DNA from: an uncultured bacterium
GTDB lineage: Bacteria > Verrucomicrobiota > Kiritimatiellia > PWTM01
NCBI GenBank assembly: GCA_937139365.1
Contig: CAKZPT010000079.1
Span: 26,283 to 90,282, forward strand
Direction: 5' to 3'
DNA length: 64,000 nt
Below, piece after piece: positions 9,621 through 17,404 of this stretch (position 1 is its first letter; each line of letters starts with the position of its first letter). Under the pieces are notes generated by a model. It had not been told where the DNA came from. It worked only from the letters and a program-made list of their open reading frames with translations, and searched no databases. Made by a program: the position numbers and the translations under genes.

Positions 9621-12150
9621 GCACTCCGAACAAGCCGGCCCAGTTTCAGGATCTGGGCAAACCCTACGAGTGCTGCGATCGCAGCGCTCATGGCGCTCCA
9701 CGGGGCGGCGGCCAATCCGATCCAGCTCCCATCGCCCGACGACCACCGCCTGTCCCTCGTCCCGCTCCTGCTGCTAGCGCCGGGCGACGAGATTTGCGCG
9801 ACCGGGGCGGTTGCCAATCTTGGCGTCGCCCCTATCGAGGCGCTGACTGAATGGGAGATTCGCTACGATCCCTTGTTGGACGCCTTTCCTCTCCCCCTTC
9901 TCGGTCCGGATCTCGCATACGGCCGGCCGAGTTGGACGGAAATCGACGGACAACTTGCTGAGAGCAATTCGTTGACCGATGGCCGTGCGTACACGACGCG
10001 CGAGCCGTCGCTCCGTCGCGAGGGATATCGCGAAAGCCGTTCAAACGGTGAATCTATAGGAAAGTGGTCCCCATCGTCCGCATCGAATATCTGGCCGGCG
10101 ACGCGAACTGGATCTGGCGCAGGGACGTCCAAGCGTCCGAGGACGGCCGACAATGGACAGAGCTGATGCGAGATTTCGACGCCCACAAAAAGTGGGGACG
10201 TGTAGCGCTGCCGATTTTCGGACCGGTGTCGGATCGCTATGTCCAGTGGCGTGTGCACCGCGGTGGCAGCCCCATGGACGTCGTGCGTTGTCCGGCGGAA
10301 ATGCGGGTGTACGTGGCCTCGCCGCCGGCCCCACCGCCCTGGAAAGAGGCGCCCGTCGAACAGGGCTTGGTTCGTGTTCGGGCAAAACCGCCTGGCGAGC
10401 CGAGCCGGGCCTGTGGCGAATGGCCGTGCGGATGCGTTCCGGCGGTCGCGGATGCTGCCCGGACATGGGTGATGGTGGCCGGAGACCCGCCGTCCACGAT
10501 GGCCGAGGCGTCGCGGTTTGGCATCAACGGCTCCAACACCAAGATGGCGCCCCTTTTGCGTCGACCCGGGATTCGATGGGTCAGGTTTGAAAACCTAAAG
10601 TGGCCGATGGTGTCTCCGGGGTCGGCCGAGTTCCGCTTCGACGGATCCGTCGGTCCCCGTGGCGCGTCCACCATGACGCCATTCTGCAATGCTACCGGGA
10701 GGCCGGTCTCGACGTGCTGCCGTTTTTGTTCATGACCGCTCCCCACGCCAGCTCGCCCCCCGCCGACATCACGAACCGGCAGCGCCGGATGTTTTACCTG
10801 CCCAGCGACGACTCGGAGTTTGCGGAATACGCGTTCCAGACGGCGGCGCGATACGGGACGCGGCCACACCCGGTGGGGGCGCTGCGGACACCGGACGGGC
10901 AGTCCGGCCTCGGATGGCTGACCGTTTACGAAATCTGGAACGAACCGAACCTGTCAGATCCGCGATGAGGAGCATGGGCGGTTCGTTGGACCGGTATCTG
11001 CTGTTGCCTCGCGCGGCGGCGGAGGCCGTTCGCCGCGCCGATCCCGCCGCGAAAATCGCCAATGGCGGGTTTGCGGGCGTGGACGTGGACACCGTCGACC
11101 CCCTCCGCGTTTTCCTATCCCGACGGGCGCCGTCCGCTCGATTTCATCGACATCCTGAACGTCGGTTGTTACACCGGACGCGAGGCTCCGGAGACCGCCC
11201 TTGAGGATTTCAACGCCGGCGGCGCCGGCGAGCTGCCCCCGCCGAAACAATTCCGCCGTCTCGCGAGGTGGCGCGATCGGAACAAGCCAGGGATGCCCAT
11301 CTGGCTGACGGAAACAGGGTACGGCTCGGCCGGCCCCTTCGGAACCGACGAGCGCACCCAAGCGGCCCGCCTCCCGCGGATGGTCATGCTCGCGCTGGCT
11401 AACGGAACGGACAAGGTGTTCGTGTACCGCGAGAGCTGATCCACGCCCGCCAAGCACGCTGCCTCGGCATTGGTCCGCAACGACGGCACGATCAAACTGT
11501 CCTTTCTGAGCTACGCAACGCTGGTGCGCAGGATGGACGGAGTACGCGGAGATGCGGTGCCGCTATCCGTCGGCGACTCCAATGTGGTGGCGCTGGTCTG
11601 GGAGTCCAGGACCGCCGCGCCGCCGATCACGGCCTGGACCATCGAGGACCATCCAAGACGCCTGGAACTCGACCTCGGCGAGGCGGCCGTCTGCGATGCG
11701 TTCGGGTGGTGCATGACGGTCGCCTGTGCGACGGGGATCGAACTGTCGATCTTTCCTCTCTACATCCGGCCGAACGTGCGGACCGATGGGATGGTCCGGG
11801 CTATGGCGCGCGCCTTGGAGGACCGGCGGCGGAACGAAATGGCGGACGCGGAGCTTGGACGCCGGAGAGGATGGGTGTTCAATTTTGGTCCGGAAACCCA
11901 TCGCATGTTTCGGTGGATCGGCGTCGAACGCGAGGTCGTCAGCGTGCCCGCGGCCACGGTGTTCGAGGACGGCCGCGGATACGGTTGGTTTGGTCGGCGT
12001 GACCGCCGCGTCCGACGGCCGGAGGCCGTGGGCCAGGGACCCCATGGAACGGACTCTCACGTCCGCATCGCTCCCAAGGGGCGGTTTCGCGTCCTCACGG
12101 GCCCCTGGCGATTCATGTTGAGGGTTTCTGCTGAACCAGCAGGGACCACG
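9621..12150 (+). pseudogene. Degraded secreted glycoside hydrolase (clan GH-A like, with discoidin-like module)
   Basis: A once-continuous protein is split over three frames. A signal-like SAAIAALMALHGAAA (about 9669-9713, no start codon) leads into a beta-rich domain to about 10050. The next frame has a discoidin-like stretch (VRIEYLAGDANWIW ... YVQWRVHRGG, 10070-10265) and the barrel opening RWVRFENLKWPM (10575-10615). Another shift gives LDVLPFLFMTAPH and EIWNEPNLSDP (acid/base Glu) before a TGA at 10966. MGGSLDRYLLLPRAAAEAVRRAD follows in another frame. PLDFIDILNVGCYTG and WLTETGYGS (nucleophile Glu) then run to a TGA at 11437, after which the frame resumes. At least four frameshifts and one in-frame stop make it non-functional. 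The intact family is unresolved (GH39- or GH5-like). Confidence 0.8.
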
Positions 12151-12364
12151 GGCATGACGGCCGTTTCCGATGCCAAGGAATGGTCCGTTCCCTTCAGCGC
12201 CAGCATCCGGCCATCTCGACCTCGTGTTCGCCGGATGGTCCGCGCTGCATTGGTTGTCGCTGCTCGAAAAACCATCGCCTTGAGTAAGTGCCACAACGAC
12301 ACTTCTTGGCTGTAGAGTCACTGCGCCAGAGTGCCATTATGGCTTGCTCTTGGTGACAGTCAAA
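12151..12364. other. Decayed 3' end and leader region upstream of the Hsp20 cluster
   Basis: An open frame continues from the glycoside hydrolase remnant to 12315 but loses recognisable similarity after about 12150. From 12280 the base composition turns AT-rich. I see no CIRCE element (TTAGCACTC-N9-GAGTGCTAA) in it. A short imperfect pair AAGTG...CACTT occurs near 12286-12305. Confidence 0.4.
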
Positions 12365-12406
12365 TTGTTCTTAATTCACCATCAATAATTTATCCATGTA
12401 TACATG
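12365..12406 (+). promoter_or_regulatory. Candidate promoter and palindromic operator for the hsp20 cluster
   Basis: TTGTTC (12365-12370) and TTTATC (12389-12394) are separated by 18 bases within a local AT-rich island. Directly after the -10 box lies a perfect 12-bp palindrome, CATGTATACATG (12395-12406), covering the likely transcription start. The boxes are weak, but the palindrome is exact. Confidence 0.4.
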
Positions 12407-12479
12407 CGTGGCATGTCTGTTGCTGTCCAGCTTGATGGATCGCATAAGGCGAACCAGAGAGAACGCGGAGGTGATCAGG

Positions 12480-12905
12480 ATGATGCTGAACAGTGCATGG
12501 TGGGATCCGATGGCGGAACTGGCGAGGTTCCAGCGGGAGATGAATCGGCTGATGGATGCCTTTTGCCAGTCCAGCGACCTGTTCCCGCGCGTCAATGCGT
12601 GGGCGGACGATAACACGGTGGTGGTTCGCGCCGAAGTGCCTGGGGTGGACCCGGCCTCGCTGAAGGTCTCGGTGGCCAGCGATGTCTTGACTCTGGAGGG
12701 GGAGCGGTCGGAGGCGACTCCGCCGAACCTTCGGGAAGCGCATCGTCAGGAGCGGGCTGCCAGGACCTTCTCTCGGTCTCTTCGTCTCCCCTGGGAGGTC
12801 GAGGAAGGTCAGGTGAAGGCCGTGCAGAAGAACGGCGTGCTGACGGTCACCCTGCCGCGGCGGGAATCGACGAAGCCCCGGCCGATCGCGGTGACCGCAG
12901 AGTGA
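12480..12905 (+). CDS. Hsp20/alpha-crystallin small heat shock protein, copy 1
   Basis: ATP-independent holdase chaperone of 141 residues. The ATG at 12480 was chosen because GGAGGTGATC, a full match to the 16S anti-Shine-Dalgarno, ends a few bases upstream; frames from 12396 would include the palindromic leader. The N-terminus MMLNSAWWDPMAELARFQREMNRLMDAF is the usual amphipathic segment. The alpha-crystallin domain spans about 42-137, with VVVRAEVPGVDPASLKVSV and the closing motif KNGVLTVTLPR. The C-terminal I-x-I/V anchor is present as PIAV. It is first of three tandem paralogues. Confidence 0.92.
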   Translation: MMLNSAWWDPMAELARFQREMNRLMDAFCQSSDLFPRVNAWADDNTVVVRAEVPGVDPASLKVSVASDVLTLEGERSEATPPNLREAHRQERAARTFSRSLRLPWEVEEGQVKAVQKNGVLTVTLPRRESTKPRPIAVTAE

Positions 12906-12921
12906 GTTTGGAGGTGACACC

Positions 12922-13320
12922 ATGAACAATGCGAAGGAATTGCAGGTGCAGAGGGTAGAACCCCGGCCGGTGGATGCCACGCGGAATCGCCCCGTCTGCC
13001 GTCCGGATACGGACATCTATGAAACCGACGAAGCGATCGTGGTGGTGGCGGACCTGCCCGGGCTCGATCAGTCGAATGTGACGGTCGAATACCAGGACGA
13101 TGTGCTCACGGTCCGCGGTCACGCGCCGGCGCCGCCCGCCGTCCAGGGCGAACCGCTGTTCCGCGAGTTCGTGGATCGCGATTTCGAGCGCTCGTTTTCG
13201 ATCAGCGCCGCCATCGACCGTGACCGGATCAGCGCGCGGATGAAGCACGGGGTCCTGACGGTGACCCTGCCGTTCGCGCCGGAAGTCCGGCCGAAGCAGA
13301 TCGCTGTGACGTCGGATTGA
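12922..13320 (+). CDS. Hsp20/alpha-crystallin small heat shock protein, copy 2
   Basis: Second paralogue, 132 residues, 16 bases after copy 1, with GGAGGTGAC as ribosome binding site. The crystallin domain runs from about 33 (TDIYETDEAIVVVADLPGLD) to HGVLTVTLPF near the C-terminus, which ends KQIAVTSD. Its N-terminal arm (MNNAKELQVQRVEPRPV) is short and lacks the W-D-P start seen in copy 1, so it probably forms mixed oligomers or has different client range. It diverges strongly in sequence from both neighbours, so it is not a recent duplicate. Confidence 0.92.
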   Translation: MNNAKELQVQRVEPRPVDATRNRPVCRPDTDIYETDEAIVVVADLPGLDQSNVTVEYQDDVLTVRGHAPAPPAVQGEPLFREFVDRDFERSFSISAAIDRDRISARMKHGVLTVTLPFAPEVRPKQIAVTSD

Positions 13321-13339
13321 TGTAGAAAGGAGGAAAACG

Positions 13340-13846
13340 ATGAGCCGCAGTCTGATTCCGTGGCGCCGACGCGCGCCCGCGCCGGCGCGGGTCGAGGACA
13401 ATCCGTTCGAGGTCCTGCACCGCGAGATGACGTCGTTGTTCGACGGTTTCTTCCGCGAGTTCGAACAGGCGTTCCGCGGTTGGCCGGGCCTCGCCCGGGG
13501 CGGCGGACCCGCGCTCGCACCGGCGGTGGATGTCTCGGAGACGGACGACGAGGTCCACATCGCCGTGGACCTCCCCGGCCTGACCGAGAAGGACGTCGAA
13601 GTCAGCATTGACGACGACGTGTTGGTCGTCCGCGGCGAGAAGAAGCAGGAACGAGAGGAAAAGAAGCGCAACTATCATCTCCTCGAGCGCTCCTACGGGC
13701 GTTTCGAGCGGCAAGTGGAGCTCCCGGGCGGGCTCGATCTCGACCGCGCGGGCGCCAAATTCAAAAACGGCGTGCTAACCGTGACCCTGCCAAAGCGTCC
13801 AAACGCTCAGTCCCGTCGACGCACCATCGAAGTCCGGGAGGAATAA
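13340..13846 (+). CDS. Hsp20/alpha-crystallin small heat shock protein, copy 3
   Basis: Third paralogue, 168 residues, 19 bases after copy 2, with AAAGGAGG ribosome binding site. It has the classical long N-terminal arm ([22 protein letters not shown]) and crystallin domain (PAVDVSETDDEVHIAVDLPG ... FKNGVLTVTLPK), and ends RRRTIEVREE. It is the most typical class A bacterial Hsp20 of the three, containing the basic/acidic EKKQEREEKKRNYHLLERSYG loop. A GC hairpin follows at 13861. Confidence 0.93.
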   Translation: MSRSLIPWRRRAPAPARVEDNPFEVLHREMTSLFDGFFREFEQAFRGWPGLARGGGPALAPAVDVSETDDEVHIAVDLPGLTEKDVEVSIDDDVLVVRGEKKQEREEKKRNYHLLERSYGRFERQVELPGGLDLDRAGAKFKNGVLTVTLPKRPNAQSRRRTIEVREE

Positions 13847-13860
13847 TCCACTTCTGCCTG

Positions 13861-13882
13861 GCCGCGCGGCCCCCCGCGCGGC
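13861..13882. terminator. Hairpin between hsp20 copy 3 and the malic enzyme gene
   Basis: GCCGCGCGG-CCCC-CCGCGCGGC forms a perfect 9-bp GC stem with a 4-base loop, 15 bases after the Hsp20 stop and between convergent genes. No T-run follows on either side, so termination is likely but not classic intrinsic. Confidence 0.5.
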
Positions 13883-13958
13883 TCTCGTCGTATACAGACG
13901 GGTCGGCCGGGTGCGCGATCCCTAGTCGCTTCGGCACCCAACCGGGGACCGACGCGGC

Positions 13959-15338
13959 CTACGCGGGCGGAGCCTTGGGAACGTGGCCCAGTTCCATCGC
14001 GTCCGCCGCCATTTGCCGCGCGCGGCGGATCGATCGCTCGGCCGATTCATGCAACTCCGCCCAAGACAACGGTCGCCGGGCCACACCCTCGACCACCGCC
14101 TGCGTGCCGACGTCGGCCGCCTCGCGGGGAAACACCTCCCAATCGTCCATCGTCGGCAGAATCCGGTCGACCGAGAGACGGGGGCCGACGGATCCTGCCA
14201 GCGAACGGGCCGCGGCCAGGCACATCGTGTCGGTGATGGTGCGTGCCCGCACGTCCAGGACTCCTCGGAAAAGACCGGGAAAACACAGCGAGTTGTTCAC
14301 CTGGTTGGGAAAATCGGAGCGGCCGGTCGCGAAGACCGCCACGCCGGCCTCCGCGGCCTCCCAGGGCCATATCTCGGGAACGGGATTTGCGCACGCAAAG
14401 ACGATCGCGTCGCGCCGCATGGTCCGCAGCCACTCCGGCCGGATCGTGCCGGGGCCGGGCGTCGAACAGGCGATGACGACGTCGGTGTCCCGGATGGCCT
14501 CCGGAATGCCGCCCGTCCGTCCTTCCGCATTCGTCTCGAGGCAGAGCCGCCACTTGGCGGCGAACCGATCCCGCACCGCCTCCACATCGCGCCGGTCGCG
14601 CCCCAACAGGCCGCGGCTGTCCACTACGTAACACCGGCCTGGATCGGCCCCGGAGGCCATGAGCAGCCGGGCGGCCGCCGTGTTGGAGGCGCCCGCCCCG
14701 ATCAGCGCAATGGCGACATCGCCGATCCCCTTGCCCACCACCTTCAGCGCATTGATCAGTCCGGCGAGGATCACTGTCGCCGTCCCCTGCTGGTCGTCGT
14801 GCCAAACGGGAATCTCGGCCTGCTCGCGCAACCGGTCCAACACCTCAAAGCACGACGGCTGGGCGATGTCCTCCAGGTTGATGCCGCCGAACGAGGGTTG
14901 GATCGCCAGTACGAAATCCACGAGGGCCTGCGGCTCGTGCAGATCGACCACAAGGGGCACGGCGTCCACTCCCCCGAGGTATTTGAACAACAATGCCTTC
15001 CCCTCCATCACAGGAAGCCCCGCCGCCGGCCCGATATTCCCGAGGCCCAGTACACGGCTGCCGTCGCTGACCACGGCCACCGTGTTGCCGCGATTCGTGT
15101 GGTCAAAGACCCGCTCCGGCCTTTCCGCGATGTCGCGGCAGGGAGCGGCGACGCCGGGCGAATACCAGATCGCGAAGTCGTCGAAGCCGGCCACGCGGCA
15201 TTTGATGCCAGTCTCGACCTTGCCGCGGTAAAAGGGATGCAGCCGCATCGCCTCGCGGGCTGGCGCCTCCGCCCGCGCCCGCAGTTCCGCGCCGTTGTCC
15301 GCCGGGTTGCTGTTCATTGGTTGATTTCGTCCCGCCAT
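13959..15338 (-). CDS. NAD(P)-dependent malic enzyme (short bacterial form)
   Basis: Cytosolic oxidative decarboxylation of malate to pyruvate, 459 residues, without the phosphotransacetylase-like tail of MaeB. The family blocks are all present: catalytic-Tyr region WYSPGVAAPC, Lys in GKALLFKYLGGVDAVP, SFGGINLEDI, metal site VWHDDQQGTA, nucleotide loop GAGASNTAAARLL, and ACANPVPEIWP in place of the usual ALSNP. An ATG at 15317 (MNSNPAD) is an alternative start. It lies 85 bases after rnfB on the same strand. Cofactor preference cannot be told from sequence. Confidence 0.92.
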   Translation of the reverse strand: MAGRNQPMNSNPADNGAELRARAEAPAREAMRLHPFYRGKVETGIKCRVAGFDDFAIWYSPGVAAPCRDIAERPERVFDHTNRGNTVAVVSDGSRVLGLGNIGPAAGLPVMEGKALLFKYLGGVDAVPLVVDLHEPQALVDFVLAIQPSFGGINLEDIAQPSCFEVLDRLREQAEIPVWHDDQQGTATVILAGLINALKVVGKGIGDVAIALIGAGASNTAAARLLMASGADPGRCYVVDSRGLLGRDRRDVEAVRDRFAAKWRLCLETNAEGRTGGIPEAIRDTDVVIACSTPGPGTIRPEWLRTMRRDAIVFACANPVPEIWPWEAAEAGVAVFATGRSDFPNQVNNSLCFPGLFRGVLDVRARTITDTMCLAAARSLAGSVGPRLSVDRILPTMDDWEVFPREAADVGTQAVVEGVARRPLSWAELHESAERSIRRARQMAADAMELGHVPKAPPA

Positions 15339-15423
15339 CGGCCGCGGGCCGCAAGAGCATGACCGATGCCCGCCCGTCTGCCGACCACGGCGCCGGCGCC
15401 GTCGGATGGAATGCCGGCGGCGG

Positions 15424-16338
15424 TCACCCCTGCCATTCGGTCTTGTCCACCGTGGTCTGGAAGTCCGCGACGACGACTGCCGGAGCCTCTTCGCCGGCGG
15501 TCGCCGCTAGGTCGCTGGGCGTGGGCTTGCCCACGTAGATCAGCCCGTGCATCGGACATTTCTCGACGGCCTGGTCCACCCCCTCCATGTGATCGGGGTC
15601 GTATGCATCGTAGTCGATCACCGGCAGGTGTCCGTCGGTGAACTGGAACACGGGGCTTCGCTTCCCGCACGCACGGCAGCCGATGCACCCGACGGTGCAG
15701 ACGTCCTTGACCTCCTTACCGAAATCCTTGTTCGAGCAGGCGATCACGAGCATCCGGTCGCGCTTGAAGGGCACCATCGTGATGATATTGCGTGGACACA
15801 CCCGGGCGCAGGCGCCACAACCGGTGCACGCCTCGTAGTTTACCACCGCCAGTCCGTCGCGGATGTGGATGGCGTCGAACTCGCAGGCCCGCACACAGTC
15901 GCCGAGGCCAAGGCATCCGTAGACACACCCCTGAACGCCGGCGACGAGATTGGCGGCCGCACAGCTCGGCTCGCCGCGGTACTCCGCCCGCTGCAGCCGC
16001 TCGTTCAGGCTGGCCCGGCAATGGACCACCGGACGCCGCGGCCACGACGGCTTGAGCTCGACCCCCATGATCGCCGCAACCGCGGCCGCACACGAGGAGC
16101 CACCGACGGGACACTTGTCCGGCAATTCGCCGTTCAGCACGACCGCCTCTGCATAGCTGGCGCACCCGACGTAGCCGCATCCGCCGCAGTTGGCGCCCGG
16201 AAGCTCGCCCAGCACCGCCTCGACCCGCGGGTCGACCTCCACGTGCAGAGCGTCCTTCGCCCACCCCAACACCCAGCCAGCGCCCACCGCCAGCACCAAC
16301 ATGGAACCGCCCGCCAGTCCGATGACCAAAAGATCCAT
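15424..16338 (-). CDS. rnfB: RnfB-type electron transport subunit, stand-alone
   Basis: Membrane-anchored iron-sulfur protein, 304 residues from ATG 16338 (MDLLVIGLAGGSMLVLAVG). After one helix comes the Fe-S domain PGANCGGCGYVGCASYAEAV with its distal Cys at DKCPVGG. Ferredoxin-type 4Fe-4S sites follow as CVYGCLGLGDCVRACEF and CTGCGACARVCPRN, then an extra cluster motif CTVGCIGCRACGKR. The tail is acidic and has no cluster. In Rnf complexes RnfB accepts or donates electrons to ferredoxin. No rnfA, C, D, E or G lies nearby; the neighbour is malic enzyme, so its partner complex is unknown. Confidence 0.92.
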   Translation of the reverse strand: MDLLVIGLAGGSMLVLAVGAGWVLGWAKDALHVEVDPRVEAVLGELPGANCGGCGYVGCASYAEAVVLNGELPDKCPVGGSSCAAAVAAIMGVELKPSWPRRPVVHCRASLNERLQRAEYRGEPSCAAANLVAGVQGCVYGCLGLGDCVRACEFDAIHIRDGLAVVNYEACTGCGACARVCPRNIITMVPFKRDRMLVIACSNKDFGKEVKDVCTVGCIGCRACGKRSPVFQFTDGHLPVIDYDAYDPDHMEGVDQAVEKCPMHGLIYVGKPTPSDLAATAGEEAPAVVVADFQTTVDKTEWQG

Positions 16339-16345
16339 ACGGTCC

Positions 16346-16374
16346 AGTCTAACGTGCCCTGTCCGACCGGCCAA
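16346..16374 (-). promoter_or_regulatory. Candidate promoter of rnfB
   Basis: On the minus strand TTGGCC (16374-16369), 17-base spacer, TAGACT (16351-16346). Each box matches consensus at four positions. The transcript start would fall within a base or two of the rnfB ATG at 16338, implying a leaderless mRNA. Confidence 0.4.
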
Positions 16375-16465
16375 GCCGGCCCGGCTGCCGGTGTGCCGTC
16401 CCAGCGCCGTCTCCGATCGCCGCCGTCGTTGATCCCCTCCCCGGCCGCGCGGCGCGCCCCGTTGC

Positions 16466-16494
16466 TTGACCTACCCCGCCGACGGACCTAGCCT
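16466..16494 (+). promoter_or_regulatory. Candidate promoter of the TIM-barrel isomerase gene
   Basis: TTGACC (16466-16471; five of six consensus bases) is followed after 17 bases by TAGCCT (16489-16494), about 26 bases before the ATG at 16521. The -10 box is poor. Confidence 0.4.
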
Positions 16495-16520
16495 TCTACC
16501 GCCAGCGCCATGGAGGCCCG

Positions 16521-17396
16521 ATGACACCCCTATTCCTCAGCCGCCGGCAATTTCTGGCCGCAAGCGCGGCGGCCGGCATCGCCCCAGCCGGACGCACCGC
16601 CGCCGAACCGCGCCGTTTCCTGTTCGGCGCATGTCAGGCGCCGGACCGTCTCGCCTTGCTCAAGGAGGCCGGCTACGACTTCCTCGAGGCCGACGTCGCC
16701 GGCCTTCTGATGCCGGCGAAGCCCGACGAGGAGTTCGACCAGAAGACCGCACGGTTTCTGCCCCTCCCCATTCCGATTCGCTCGTGCACCGGCTTTTTCC
16801 CCCACTCGATTCCACTGGTGGGACCCAGCGTGGACATGGCGGCGATCGAGCGGCACGCGGCCACCACGTTCCGCCGCGCCCGGCAACTGGGCATCTCGTT
16901 CATCGTCCTCGGCAGCGGGGGTTCGCGCAAGATCCCAGACGGCTTCGATCCGGCCCGCGCCCGCGAGCAATTCATTGAGGTCGGCCGTCGGCTGGGCCCG
17001 CTGGCGGAGCCCTGCGGCGTGACGGTCGTATTGGAACCGCTCAACCGCGGCGAAACCAACTTCCTCCACACCGTCGAAGAGGGCATCGGAGTAGTTGACG
17101 CCATCGCCCACCCCAACGTGCAGCTGCTGGCCGACTTCTACCACATGTTGAGGGAGGACGAGGGGCCGGCGTCGATCGAAAAGGCGGGCGCGCGGTTGCG
17201 CCACTGCCACATCGCCGAAAAAAAGGACCGGGCCGCGCCTGGCACGTCAGGCGAGGATTTTCGGCCATTTTTTCACGCACTCAAGAAGATCGGGTACGCC
17301 GGCGGGGTCTCGATCGAGGGCAGATGGAGCAAGGACCTCGCCGCCGACCTTCGTCGCGCGCTGGAGACGATGCGCCGTCAGGCCGCCGAGGCTTGA
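16521..17396 (+). CDS. Tat-signal sugar phosphate isomerase/epimerase-like TIM barrel protein
   Basis: The 291-residue protein has a twin-arginine-like leader (SRRQFLAASAAAGIAPAG) and a xylose-isomerase-like/AP endonuclease 2 TIM barrel. Visible metal-site candidates are E184 in VVLEPLNR, D216 and H219 in LLADFYHM, H240/H242 in LRHCHIAEKK and E286 in GVSIEGRW. Such exported members act in sugar or polyol metabolism in saccharolytic PVC bacteria, but the substrate is unknown. GGAGG sets the start. It is the only Tat-leader gene here that remains open, lying between RnfB and a broken glycoside hydrolase. Confidence 0.82.
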   Translation: MTPLFLSRRQFLAASAAAGIAPAGRTAAEPRRFLFGACQAPDRLALLKEAGYDFLEADVAGLLMPAKPDEEFDQKTARFLPLPIPIRSCTGFFPHSIPLVGPSVDMAAIERHAATTFRRARQLGISFIVLGSGGSRKIPDGFDPARAREQFIEVGRRLGPLAEPCGVTVVLEPLNRGETNFLHTVEEGIGVVDAIAHPNVQLLADFYHMLREDEGPASIEKAGARLRHCHIAEKKDRAAPGTSGEDFRPFFHALKKIGYAGGVSIEGRWSKDLAADLRRALETMRRQAAEA

Positions 17397-17404
17397 AAAA
17401 CCTC

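Noticed and set aside
11470..12315. 281-codon frame as an independent gene
   Set aside because: It continues the same reading frame and domain order as the upstream glycoside hydrolase remnant and has no own start or ribosome site.
12280..12480. CIRCE/HrcA operator upstream of hsp20
   Set aside because: No TTAGCACTC-N9-GAGTGCTAA or near match; only the unrelated 12-bp palindrome is present.
13983..15362. 459-codon plus-strand frame opposite the malic enzyme gene
   Set aside because: Same length by coincidence of GC bias; the malic enzyme motifs are all on the minus strand.
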